Part shown: piece by piece, positions 20,753-30,841 of the stretch | Numbering within the stretch: the first letter of the stretch is position 1 | Layout of the letters: each line of letters begins with the position of its first letter | DNA from: Tieghemiomyces parasiticus | Taxonomy: Eukaryota > Kickxellomycota > Dimargaritomycetes > Dimargaritales > Dimargaritaceae | Reading direction: 5' to 3' | Length of the DNA stretch: 33,607 nucleotides | NCBI GenBank assembly: GCA_027575765.1 | Contig: JANBPT010000491.1 | Coordinates: forward strand, 1-33,607 | Program-made: the position numbers and the translations under genes | The notes under the pieces: model-generated | Seen by the model: only the letters and a program-made list of their open reading frames with translations | Told to the model about the DNA's origin: nothing | Database searches by the model: none

Positions 20753-23461
20753 TCAAACCGTGGAAGCCCAGTACAGCGCGTTACTTGCCGTGTTGCCATC
20801 ATCGTGGTCCTTGATGGTAGCCAACTCGGCGATGGCGGCGTCCTTGTCGATGATGGCATGGAACATGTACATGAACTCCTTCCACCCGTCGGTAATGGGG
20901 GGGTCAGGCCGGGTGATGGCAGACTTGATGACCGGGTACGCCTCCTGGACCCACTCGCGGTCGAGCAAGGTAGCGCTGACGGGGGTAAACGGTAGGGCCT
21001 GAATCCCACTAATAAACTCGGTATTAGCGCCGAACCACGTAGCGTAGTCGACCTTGGTACTCCAGAGGATCCCCACCACCTTATGGTTAGCGAACGGGGC
21101 CGGGTACACGGACTTCTTGGTGGTCATGTGCCAGTAGGCCTGAGACGAGCGAATTTCCATGCTGAGGAGCGCGTTGCCGAAGCGGGCGAGCTCGGCGTCT
21201 TTCAGGCTGAGGCCCAGGAGGTAGAGCGCGTAGTAGGCGTTGACGGACTCCGAGGTGGACTCCTGGTTACGGCCGTCGCCGAACGGGAACAGTCCCGAGG
21301 CCCACGAGTGGCCGTCGAAGAGGTCCATGTGACGGAGGAACGGGAAGTAAGTGTCGCTGTGCGACGGGTTGGCGTAGTCACGCACCAGGGCCAGGATGGG
21401 GTCCCGGTTGGCCTGGATCCACTCCGAATCGTACTTGCCGATCGTCGCCGCGGCGTACACGAAATAGCCGTAGTGGAAATGGTGATCGTTGTATACTCCG
21501 TTGCCGAACGCGGCGCCCGTGTCGGAGAGGCCCGCACGGCTGCAGATGCCCTTCCAGACCGTGTCGTAGGTCAGGGGGTCGCTGTTAGTTCCGGCGAGCC
21601 ACGGGGCGATAAGCGCCTTGAGCGGTGTAATGACCTTGTTGACCAGGTCTTGACGGCCGGCGTGGTCGGCAATCAGTGCCAAACGGGCGATGCGGGCCAG
21701 GCCCTTACCGAAAAAGTAGGGGTCGGATGCAGCGATGCTCATACCCTTCGCAATATCCGCTTCGAGGTGCTGATGGAGCTTCGGCAGGTCCTGGGCCCGG
21801 ACGGGGTGGGGGGCGTGCCACTGGATGGCGTTGAGCGTCTGACGCAGGGTCCATTGGGCACCGAGGACCCCGGTCATGGGACCCTTAATGCAAGCGAACC
21901 CAGAGATCGACTGGCGCGGGGTGTCGACCAGAATATCGTTATGATGATCCAGGGCCAGCATGAGCAAACCTGACGCGTCGCCTCCGGCAGTAAGGAAACT
22001 GTACTTCAGGTCAAAGTCCTGGCTGGACTGGTACTCGAACTTGGTGGTGGCACCCGTCACGTAGGTCGCGGAGAACTTGTGCAACACCTCCAGAGAGGCC
22101 GGGTTGGAAGACATGGCGAGGCGGATCACGCCAGAATACTTGCCCGAAGCGATCAGCGAAGTGGTGTTGTCCGAGTTGACCCGTTTGGAAAGATTTAGTG
22201 GCTGGTCATGGTAGATGGCCCAAACCTGGGTGTTGTTAAGCGTCACGATGGTCCGGCCAGCGCCCCCGTCTTGCTTTAGATCGAGCACAGCGTGGATGGT
22301 GGTGAGGTTAAGGGTCAGCCCGTTCACGATGAAAGTGAGATACGGGGACCCCTTCACGAACGTGGATTTCATCGACCCGCCGGCGTTGTTAGTCCAACCG
22401 TAGGTGGCGGTCAGGTCGTCGTAGGCCAGGAGCTGACGGGCGTTGAACCCCTCGGTACTCGAGAGGACCCAATTACCGACCGGGGTCATGGCCACGTAGT
22501 TCTCATGGATCTCGGTCGTGGGCGACATGAGCGTAGCCCCGGAGTCGAGCGGACGCACCAGGTACGGGTACGGCGCGATGGGCTGGTCACCTTCATTGAG
22601 GACCAGGTTGAGCCACCAGCTGTTGGTGGGAAGCGGGCCTGACGTCGATCCCCAGAACTTGGATGGGCGGACGCCGTTTGGTGCAGACGGGAATGGGGCC
22701 GGGCCGGACTTGCCACCCAACGAAGTGGACAGGAGCGAAGTAACCTCGCCATCCACGTTAGTGGAAGCGTGGGTGGATAATGCGACATGGCCTTCACCAT
22801 CAGCGTCAACGGGCTTGGGAGGTTTTGCGACGGCGGAAAGGCCGATGGGGGTCTCGGAGGGAGACATGTGGCTATCGACTAGGGTAGATATGGTGGACAG
22901 GGAAGCTGGGCCGCTAGCGGGGGTGAGACGGGCGTTGGAGACCTGGTCCACGTCGTTGTAATCGCCGGGTTTCCCTGCGGGGGTGGCCAGGGAGGATTTG
23001 ACGGCAAGCAGGTTGGCGCCAGGAATGGTGCGGCGATTATTGTGGCCTAGGAGGTGCCCGGCCGGTACGGCGAAGCCTTTGCCTATGACCTCGTCCCGTT
23101 CAAAGTCGCTAAAGTCCGAGCGGGCTGCGGCTTCGTAGCCGTCGGTGGCGCTATTGTCGTCGCCGTGGCCAGATACAAAGTCTTGGTTGAGCGCTATGTC
23201 AAACCGGGTGTCGAACTCGTCGGTGGCCCTCGGGTGGAACTCGTTACGGTGGGCAAGATCGCTACTGGCGGCGGCGACGGACAGCGGGTCGGCACGGCGG
23301 TGGTGCAGCGAATGAGAGCGCTGGCGGTGGTGGCTGGTGGCAGCTGGTTGGGCGGGCGAGTGTGCTTGGACGGAGGAAGCGAGGAGGAGGAGCGATACGC
23401 AACACAGAGTCAGGCCGGCCGATGGCAGCCTTTTATGGCGTGACTCTTTATCAAGACCCAT
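20753..23461 (-). CDS. secreted GH81 endo-1,3-beta-glucanase
   Basis: A single exon of 902 aa. Residues about 10-33 form a signal peptide (LTLCCVSLLLLASSVQA). About 35-260 is a low-complexity, Ser/His/Asp-rich stalk. The GH81 domain begins near KFWGSTSGPLPTNSWWLNL (268-286) and contains PYPYLVRP, DFDLKYSFL (482-490), GKGLARIARLALIADHAG (585-602), YNDHHFHYGYFVYAAA (657-672), FDGHSWASGLFPFGDG (715-730) and NQESTSESVNAYYAL (732-746). Asp659 and Glu734/Glu738 correspond to the acid and glutamate positions of the family active site. GH81 enzymes cut beta-1,3-glucan internally; in fungi they serve daughter-cell separation, hyphal wall remodelling, or attack on other fungi. ATG 23461 is the first in-frame ATG and sits just before the signal peptide, which fixes the start. 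No carbohydrate-binding module or GPI signal is seen. Confidence 0.95.
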   Translation of the reverse strand: MGLDKESRHKRLPSAGLTLCCVSLLLLASSVQAHSPAQPAATSHHRQRSHSLHHRRADPLSVAAASSDLAHRNEFHPRATDEFDTRFDIALNQDFVSGHGDDNSATDGYEAAARSDFSDFERDEVIGKGFAVPAGHLLGHNNRRTIPGANLLAVKSSLATPAGKPGDYNDVDQVSNARLTPASGPASLSTISTLVDSHMSPSETPIGLSAVAKPPKPVDADGEGHVALSTHASTNVDGEVTSLLSTSLGGKSGPAPFPSAPNGVRPSKFWGSTSGPLPTNSWWLNLVLNEGDQPIAPYPYLVRPLDSGATLMSPTTEIHENYVAMTPVGNWVLSSTEGFNARQLLAYDDLTATYGWTNNAGGSMKSTFVKGSPYLTFIVNGLTLNLTTIHAVLDLKQDGGAGRTIVTLNNTQVWAIYHDQPLNLSKRVNSDNTTSLIASGKYSGVIRLAMSSNPASLEVLHKFSATYVTGATTKFEYQSSQDFDLKYSFLTAGGDASGLLMLALDHHNDILVDTPRQSISGFACIKGPMTGVLGAQWTLRQTLNAIQWHAPHPVRAQDLPKLHQHLEADIAKGMSIAASDPYFFGKGLARIARLALIADHAGRQDLVNKVITPLKALIAPWLAGTNSDPLTYDTVWKGICSRAGLSDTGAAFGNGVYNDHHFHYGYFVYAAATIGKYDSEWIQANRDPILALVRDYANPSHSDTYFPFLRHMDLFDGHSWASGLFPFGDGRNQESTSESVNAYYALYLLGLSLKDAELARFGNALLSMEIRSSQAYWHMTTKKSVYPAPFANHKVVGILWSTKVDYATWFGANTEFISGIQALPFTPVSATLLDREWVQEAYPVIKSAITRPDPPITDGWKEFMYMFHAIIDKDAAIAELATIKDHDDGNTASNALYWASTV

Positions 23462-24386
23462 GGCAGCGCGGGCGCAGTAGGGCCAAGCGTGGGTACGGTG
23501 GAAGGGCAGGGGGAGAGGGGGGAAAGGTCGGGGCAAGTGGCGTCGGTTCAGGGGGGCAAGATCGCGATCACGTGAGGGTAAACAATACACCCGGGTCCAA
23601 AGGCAGGGAGCGCCACAGATGGTATGTCCTGTGGTCAAGCTAAGGAATTAAGGGATTCCACCAGAGTAAGGCAAGCAAGTAGGCAATGGAAGATTAGATT
23701 AAACGTCGGAGACAAGAGAGAAAAGGCTAGGTACCAAACTATGGTGTATGATGCTGGTTATTAGCACAGTGATCAAGCGAAAGCAAGTGACCGGGTGATT
23801 AGGGAGATGGAGTGAAATCAAGAAACGAGAACGGGGGATGGAGGGGCTCCAGGGTTGGGACACCAGGTCTGAAGGATCGCAGTCAGGGGTCGGAGGGTGG
23901 TATGAGAGACAGAATGGTGGTGTCAATAGTACCGGCCACGCCCTTTTATATCCGCAGGGTAAGGCCGCGGGCCAGCCTAGAAGGCACGGATGTGCGGCTC
24001 GGCCAGAAATGCAGGTATTACAATGTGCGCTTAGGGCCAACTGTTAAGGGCGGATGCAGGAGGAAAAATGGAGAGGGAGCCAATGAACCCAAGGGGAGGG
24101 CAGAGCACGTTCAGGAACCGTGGCGGGGCCGTGGTTAAAGGACGCACAACAAGGGCGTCCACAAACAGGGAGGCTGAAATTGATATCCGGACACTAAGCC
24201 TGCTGGAAAAATCGACATTCAGGGTCTATAGATGAATCGTCCGCAAAAGGTGACGATGTTAAAGTAAAAAAAAAAGAAGTCCGGCTAGCTTGGTTAGTCA
24301 AAGGCTGCAGACAATCGTAGTATGGCCGCCTTGGTCTCGGTTCATACAATGACAGCCTTCCCAAGAGGCAGGCACTAGCGTGGGGC
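23462..24386. other. upstream region of the GH81 gene
   Basis: The + strand is purine-rich through about 23460-24140, so the GH81 coding strand is CT-rich here. Overlapping open frames on both strands at 23699-24138 lack recognisable domains. A TATA box candidate lies inside. An A10-type run is at about 24265-24275. Confidence 0.4.
23944..23950 (-). promoter_or_regulatory. TATA box candidate, possibly for the GH81 gene
   Basis: The minus strand reads TATAAAA, next to a GGGCG string. It is about 480 bases before the GH81 ATG, which would need a long 5' leader or a leader intron; it may be fortuitous. Confidence 0.3.
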
Positions 24387-27197
24387 TAGTAATAGAGGAC
24401 AGTATAGCCGGTAGATGCAAGCAAGATCATGAGGGGTAGGTAACGGGAAAGGAGGGGGAGGGACAAGTCACCCGCCGCGAGGGTGGCCAGGGCCACATCG
24501 GCGCGGGTGACTGCAGGCTGACCAAGTATCCTGGAATCAAGGGCCCGGATGGCGATGGTAAAATCCCCGACAGGCCCGAACCCCTGAATACTCCCAGCGG
24601 TATATAACATCGATTGCGCAAAGAGGAAATATAAACAAATGTGCTACAGATGGCCAACTGTCGGCTGAAGGCGATATGGGTGACCCCTCCCCTCCCCCCG
24701 TAGCGCACGAGGCGTCAGTGCAAAAGCCGCCTGAACTGTGGATCGGTCCTGTCACTTTCACCTTGAACGAATATATCAATGGGAAGGGAGGCGTAATCAC
24801 TAGTCGCTAACGGGGGAGGGGGAGGAGGAAACCTAACCAAAAGTAGGCAAGCAGGTATTAGGCAAAGTACGCTCTCCACTTGCCCTTCCCTCTCTACGCA
24901 CTAAACTATAAACCCTCCATTACAAAGGGCGCCGCTACCTCTTTGGCGGGAGGTGAAATAGCCCAAGCTTCACCTGCCCTGTCACGTTAGTGGAGCCACG
25001 GAACGTGATAAGGTGGGGTTGAAGATCATGGCCATGTTTCACCGCCATGCCTCAGTCATGCACGGCAACATGGCACGTCAGACAAAAGGAAATATATATA
25101 TATATATATAAAATGCTGACAGGGAGAGGATAGAAATCAAATCGATTAGACATTGGAAGATATGTCCCGTAGAAGGCTAATTTTCACCACTTACGCTATT
25201 GGAAGCCGACAATTGGATCGGCGGGGGCGTCCGATAAGCAAGTACTTCAGAACCCCTACAGCGGATGTAGGATTCGTTAGTGAAGGAGAAGTGCCAATCT
25301 GAACGGGAGCACAAGGTACAACTATGAGGGAGAATAGAAATAGACAAGAAAGTAAATCGGTCGAGACGAGGGGGCGCGGAAGTCGTCTGTTATAAGGAAG
25401 GTATTCTAATGGATCACAGAGACAGGGTACCACGGCAATGTGAGCGTTGGACGGCGTTGCCTGCCCTAATACCCTGTTCATGGAGCACCCTCAGAACGAA
25501 ATACTTGACCGCCTAATGCCGAGCGTCTCGTTAGAATACAATCCTGGGTGACCAGGAATAGGCCGACGCAACAGTCTAAGGAGGGTTTCATCCCTTCCTC
25601 GTTGCCCATAATGGTCGCCAATACTCCATCTTCTCCCTCGCCATGCCCCTGTCAACATCCCTATCCGAGGTTATCGGCCCCTGGCTGTCGCGTCACATAG
25701 AGTCGGGGACATGAGACGCGTAAGTTATTATTAGCCAAGTTGGCGCGGATTTATTACAATACACTCTTTACCGGGTCTACCGGAAAGGTTTAACCAATGC
25801 ATGCTTGGTGAATAATAAAAATGCTTGTATAGACAGGGAAATAATGGTCAAAAAATCGCCGATCCTGAGATTGGACCCTCTCGGTTCGTTCCGGCAAGGA
25901 GCTGGTGGCATGATCCATTGGTAAGTTCAAACCGGCAGGTACTATGCAGCTCGGTCCCCTCCCCTGCCTCGTTTTTTTTAGTCAGAAAGCGTGCCTTTGG
26001 CACTCTTTGCACGGCCAACACGAGACCAGACGGCAGCGCTGCCTATCAAATGCAGCGTGTCCGTTTTGGCGGGAGCACGGCATTGGTATAGTCTATACTG
26101 ACATGTTTGGTCAACGACAAGAACGCGTTCGTCCAGTCTGACGTTGCAATATTGGCGCCGCTCTCCTCCAGCCCGGTTAGACGGCAAATAGCCCACGGGT
26201 CTCGAGTCACGGTGTAGTCCGTTGAAACCGTAAAGCCCCTGGTCAACACCGGCCCCCCTTCCCCGGCTGGTCCAGCGAAACCGCCCCTATTTCTTCGTTT
26301 TTTGGCTGGCAGTGTCGGGGTTGTGGGTAACTGGACATGTTACTCCACCATTTCGCAACAGAAGTTGGGGTAAGTGTGAGTGTGGACTGTGATGGTGGTG
26401 GTGGGGGGGGGGAGGTGGATAAAATAATAGGGTTGTCCCTGATGACGTCTAGTAACCCTGGCTAGAATGCACTTTGCTGGGGACCCAGTGGTCGAGTGGG
26501 CCGATGTGGCCGATCGGTTTATATTAGACGATGCCATTGTAAGCCCTCGTCACTTCAAAAACGCCGGAACCCAGCCGGCTGATCTAACGGCACCTCCCCC
26601 CCCCCCACTGAGCGTAGCCTAGCGTGGTAGGCCACGGGTTACCGCGGTTTCACCGGGGCATGGTTTATGCCCCTTTTGATCCCGCCCCTGAGTGGACGCG
26701 GAACCCTAGGGGGGGGGTGCAAACTTCCTTGCAAAATAACTACCTTGGAGTCTAACAAGGTAGTCGATTACTTTGGAAACCACGACTCACCCGCGTTCCT
26801 TTTGGCCCTAGACACCCATTCTACTCCACGGCTATCGTTACCGCGTCGGCTAACTTGTGACCAGTCACTGAACGCCGCCCGCACGCTCGAGTGTGGTATT
26901 TCACCGTATTGCCTTAAAGGCTGGAGTCGTTGGCCATTGCTCCTTCTCGCGCGTTTAAGGTTTCTGTAGCTCCTTCATGCTGAACTCCAATATCCGCCCT
27001 ATCAGGCGCTGATCCGGCTATGTAAGTGTAAAAAAACAACATTATGAGTGTTTTCTAAATCGAAGGAACCAGGGGTTTACTAACGACGTCAGCGGGCGGA
27101 TTGAAAGAGGGGAAACATGAAGTAGTGGTGTAAGGTCGACAGAATACAAAAAGGCAGCGCTCAGGCAAACGGGCAGAAATGGACACAAGTAACTCAC
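24387..27197. other. 2.8 kb gap with exon-like fragments but no recognised gene
   Basis: Three minus-strand pieces look somewhat like exons: 25300-25194, reading DWHFSFTNESYIRC and ending at a GTAAGT donor; about 25032-24920, reading PHLITFRGSTNVTGQVKLG before a stop; and 24608-24386, behind a TATTCAG acceptor and reading GDFTIAIRALDSRILGQ. I cannot join them in phase or name a family. Frames at 25825-26249 and 26667-26969 also stay open without recognisable motifs. Homopolymer C and G runs occur near 26401-26412, 26597-26606 and 26709-26717. Confidence 0.35.
25092..25111. repeat. TA microsatellite
   Basis: About ten TA units in the gene-poor stretch between GH81 and the proteasome gene. Confidence 0.8.
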
Positions 27198-28233
27198 TTA
27201 GGCACCGTAGCCGATGATATTCTCGGCAAAGCCCCACTCAGTGTCCAACGAGTACGGCTCGGATACCTGGAATCCGTCCTTGGTAATCTTGGCACGGCGA
27301 AACTTGTTCATGGAACGGGCGTCACGGTAGAAGAGTACGCGCATGCAGTCGTCGATAATCTGGACGGCTTCCTCTTCTGTCAGCTCATCCTCGCGGCCCT
27401 CGACGGCCTTGCGGAGAATGGGCTGGGCGAGGTGGGCACCAAACCCCGTGGCGATAGTCGGGGATTGATAGGTCGTACCGATGAGATCTACGTACCCGAG
27501 GAACCGCTTGCCCTGGTGGAACCCGCCAACCACGTATGAGTTCCAAAGGGGCTTCATCTCGCTGCGCCGGTTGTACATCACCCGGCTGAGATAGGAGTAA
27601 ATATGCGGCGTGCCCAGTGCGTGCCCGTCGTCTAGGTAGGTCTCGGTGATCATGGTGTCCTCCAGCAGCCGCTGCGTGTATTGGAAATCGCCAATGTCGC
27701 CTGAAGCCCCCACGATCGTGTGCGTGCCCACGGGCTGCAGCCGGTCGACGTCGCGGAACCGAGACAGGGAACCGTAGGACGCTGTTGAAGACCGATATAC
27801 AAGTATTGGGGTGGGGGAGTTGCAAGAGAGGAGGTTGAAAGGCTGGGTTAGGAGGTGCCATTAGAAAACAGGTAAACGTTGTGATTTAGGTACGTATATG
27901 AAGACAGCGACGGCCACTTACCGAGGCAGTCGGCGGCCATCATGATACCATCCTTGTACTTGATGCCCAGTACGGACGTGCCAGTGACAATGGGGCCGCT
28001 GGGTAGGGGAGGAGGGGGGAATTGAAGGGCACGGTGGGTGAGGGTGGCGGTATAGCATGGTTATTAATATGCGTGGGGGGAGGCGGCGCTTGTACTAGGC
28101 TGCGGGCATGAATAAACCGCTATCGGAGGAAGATTGGTGAGGGAATCCCCATGGGCACCTACTCGGCATGGCTGACGGGATCCTGGGCGGCCCGTGTGTT
28201 GGAGGTGGGCAATTTGACGTTGATGGAGGCCAT
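27198..28233 (-). CDS. PSMB4: 20S proteasome subunit beta-7 (PSMB4 / yeast Pre4)
   Basis: Three exons, 28233-28163, 27998-27922 and 27781-27198, join in frame to 243 aa. Donors are GTAGGT and GTAAGT, acceptors are CAG. After a short propeptide (about 1-24) comes PIVTGTSVLGIKYKDGIMMAAD, then SYGSLSRFRDVDRLQPVG, GASGDIGDFQYTQRLL, MYNRRSEMKPLWNSYVVGG, FLGYVDLIGTTYQSPTIATG, GAHLAQPILRKAVEG, and CMRVLFYRDARSMNKF. These match PSMB4/Pre4 throughout. The subunit is non-catalytic in the 20S core and its C-terminal extension clamps the two half-proteasomes together; here the tail ends NIIGYGA. Start ATG 28233 follows GCC and gives a propeptide shorter than the human one, so an upstream exon cannot be fully excluded. 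Confidence 0.95.
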
Positions 28234-29724
28234 GGCGATCGAGAAGCGGGGCTACGGGTTTGGGATGATGGGGCGGGTGTGAAGTGGCCAGAATCGGAAG
28301 AACAGATGAATAAAGGGCGGGTAGGTAGGCTGGACGAGAGGATGATGCGCGCATGGACCAGATGTGGGAATGGTGTGACGGGGGGAGGGGAGCTGCGGCG
28401 TGCGTGCCTGGGAATGGTCGATATAGAGCTAGGGCGGCTTAGGGGATGGATTGGCTAATGACAGTGCCACGGCGACAGTGGTTGTAATAGCAGACTATGG
28501 TTCTCACCGTGGCAATGGTCCTTGGGCCTACTCCGCACACCCACCAGCCGTGGCCGTGGCCGCCCTGATCACGTGGAATTAAAAGGGGGTCTCGCTCGCG
28601 CCAGCACCTCCATCTCTGCCATCGTGGCACATCGACCGTCTCTCCGTAACACCGCATCGCCCAGGGCCGACCAGCAGTGCGCATATACACGGCGTGCTGT
28701 TGCGCGTCACGAATGTCTCTATATCGGGAAAGCGGGGGGAAAAAGGTCGCCGATACGTCAGGGCGAAAGAGAAGGGTCGCCGGCTCAACCCTCAGCACCC
28801 GCCATGTCGAGCGTTCAAGCGGGACGGTGAAGTCTGGCGTGGAGATGAAACTCCAGGGGCCTTCCGCCTGCAGGAAAGCAGAAGAAAGTGCGCAAGGCCA
28901 ACCGAGAAGGGGGGTAGGCCATACGTACCAAAGAGACGCTCGGCGGGGCTGTATGCGCCTTGTGACCGTTTATTTTAGCCAACCTGCCCCCCGCCCGCTG
29001 TGGCCTCCCAGGGAGGGATTGCGTCACTCCAACCGCCCTTCCCCGCTCTAGGGGCCAATCCACGCCTTCATGGCATAAAACCGTAACTGCGCCCGCCTCC
29101 AGCTCCTCGTCTTTCACTGCCACCTTACCTCTAAACCCTTAGGACGACGTCTTTCCTCTCTGTGTCTCCAACTCTCTCTGTTTCTCTTTACTACTACCCC
29201 TACCATTGCCACTTGCCCTGTTCCTTTACGGCCTACAAGGTGACATACCCCACTCCATAACTTTGCCGGGTCTAGTAGGTAAGTGCCGTTAAGCTTAGAT
29301 GTATGTTTCATGACCACCGTCAACAATCCCAGTGCCGACTTGGGGTCTCTCCTTGGTATCTCGTACTCTGGCAACCTGGTGACTACGGCTGGGCATTCGC
29401 TTGCCCAGCTCTACCTAGAAAACCTAGGTGATTGCGGAGGCACTTGGATACGCCAAGGAAAGGAGAGATGAACGGCTGAGTAGTTGAGGGCGACACCATC
29501 GCAGCATGCCTCGAGTTCACAGCAACGTCATACTCTCAGTTCGGCGTCACAGGGTATCGATCTTTACCGATTATCCACTTTTCTCTCCTACGTCACATCT
29601 TTGCAGCCGATGTGTCCGTAGTCCATACTTCCTGGTCGCTACAATTATCCCTCTAACACCACAATCCAGCACCCTTTTACCCTACGTCATTTTCAGACTT
29701 ACCTCCCTATCCCGCTTCGTCACC
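28234..29724. other. divergent gap between proteasome beta-7 and tetraspanin
   Basis: This 1.5 kb carries both upstream regions. Overlapping frames on both strands at 28440-29050 reach 100-125 codons but are Arg/Ser/Pro-rich and show no domain. The + strand turns CT-rich at 29150-29220 and 29580-29720, the latter being the tetraspanin leader. The frame of the tetraspanin stays open upstream to ATG 29506. Confidence 0.4.
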
Positions 29725-30432
29725 ATGGTTGCATACCGCGTGGAGACCGTCCGGGTCCTTGCGATCTTTTTCAATGTCCTGTTGTGCCTGTCGGGTTTGG
29801 GAATGATTGGCCTGGCCGTGTACGCCTTGGCGGCCACCCACATCACCTTCTCGGGCCGGACCTGGATCCCTGTGTTCATGATGGTGATGGGCACCTTGGT
29901 GTTCCTCATATCCTTCCTGGGCTGCTACGGTGCACTGCTTGAGAAGCGCTATGCCCTGATGGCGTACGCCGGGATAGTCACCTTTTTGGTCGCGATCCAA
30001 TTGGCTGTGGCCCTCTACGCCGTGATGCACCAGCTCACCGTCGAGATTGGGCTTGACGCCGCGTGGCAAAATGCCTATGACCGCCACCCAAAATTGATCC
30101 GCGATATCCAGGACGAGTACGGCTGCTGCGGGTTCAAATCCCCTACCGACCGCGCCTTCCCCAAATCCTCGCCTGACGCTTGCCTTAAGAGTGAACTGTT
30201 TGGTCATCACCGTTCCTGCTTCACCATGCTCCAGGCCGGCTACCAGACCGAGTTCCGTGCCATTATTGTCGGCGAGTTTATCCTCATCGCCATCCAGGCC
30301 GCATCCCTCCTCTTCACCACAATGCTGTACAAGCAGGTCGGAACCCCTGAACACCGCGCTGCCACCGATGGCGAGCGCCAGGCCCTGCTCGAGGACGAGC
30401 GCGTGGCCCGCGGCCTACCGATTGAGGGATAA
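29725..30432 (+). CDS. tetraspanin-like four-helix membrane protein
   Basis: A single exon of 235 aa. Membrane helices lie at about 11-36, 48-70, 78-105 and 178-203. Between helices 3 and 4 is an extracellular loop of about 70 residues with the tetraspanin hallmark CCG (134-136, in EYGCCGF) and two more cysteines, Cys153 and Cys165, giving the four needed for two disulfides. GCYGA after helix 2 and Glu184 in helix 4 also fit the family. The C-terminal tail is acidic and ends LPIEG. Tetraspanins organise membrane microdomains; fungal members such as Pls1 act in polarity and host penetration, but I cannot say which subgroup this is. ATG 29725 lies in a CACCATGG context a few residues before helix 1; the open frame reaches ATG 29506 but that part reads as CT-rich leader. 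Confidence 0.9.
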   Translation: MVAYRVETVRVLAIFFNVLLCLSGLGMIGLAVYALAATHITFSGRTWIPVFMMVMGTLVFLISFLGCYGALLEKRYALMAYAGIVTFLVAIQLAVALYAVMHQLTVEIGLDAAWQNAYDRHPKLIRDIQDEYGCCGFKSPTDRAFPKSSPDACLKSELFGHHRSCFTMLQAGYQTEFRAIIVGEFILIAIQAASLLFTTMLYKQVGTPEHRAATDGERQALLEDERVARGLPIEG

Positions 30433-30841
30433 AGGTCACTTGCATCGACAGCCATCCACCCCTCATTTCAGTCCACACTCTCCTGTTCTTATCAATATTT
30501 TCAACCCCCTTTCGCTATGGCGCTGGGTCTCGCGAATGTATAAAAAATTGTGAAAAAATAATAACTAAAATGGTCGGCCCATGGGCTGTTAGGGTCTCTT
30601 ATACAGGTTGATGGGGCTTTATGTCGGAATCTCCAAATCAGCCTTGATACACGCAGATTTACCGTGCTGGCCACAATATTTATATAAAAGTAATCGCTGA
30701 TCCCCCTTCAGGAGGGGGGTCAAAGGAAATATGGAATATGGATAATTTCGAAGTAGAATGAGAACATGCCACCGTTGCGGAGGAAGAAAGTAAGTAAATC
30801 GGGAGTATATCGAAACGGGTGAAAATTCTTGTACGGTTTAT
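30433..30841. other. convergent gap between tetraspanin and the ZNF277-like gene
   Basis: It is AT-rich just past the tetraspanin stop (about 30535-30570), consistent with its 3' processing region. No gene is seen. Confidence 0.4.

Noticed and set aside
21083..21973. 296-codon open frame on the + strand
   Set aside because: It lies opposite the GH81 catalytic domain and is the antisense shadow of GC-rich codons; no domain is visible.
23462..23638. N-terminal extension of the GH81 frame
   Set aside because: The extension has no ATG, and the first in-frame ATG at 23461 sits just before a clear signal peptide.
25194..25300. WBP2/UPF0664-like start of a gene
   Set aside because: A weak resemblance around GSEVLAYRTPP, but no following exon with the family's core motif could be found.
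29506..29724. 73-residue extension of the tetraspanin
   Set aside because: The added part is CT-rich leader-like sequence; tetraspanins begin just before helix 1, where ATG 29725 has a good start context.
29707..30354. 215-codon minus-strand frame
   Set aside because: Antisense shadow of the tetraspanin gene, whose own frame has a full set of family features.
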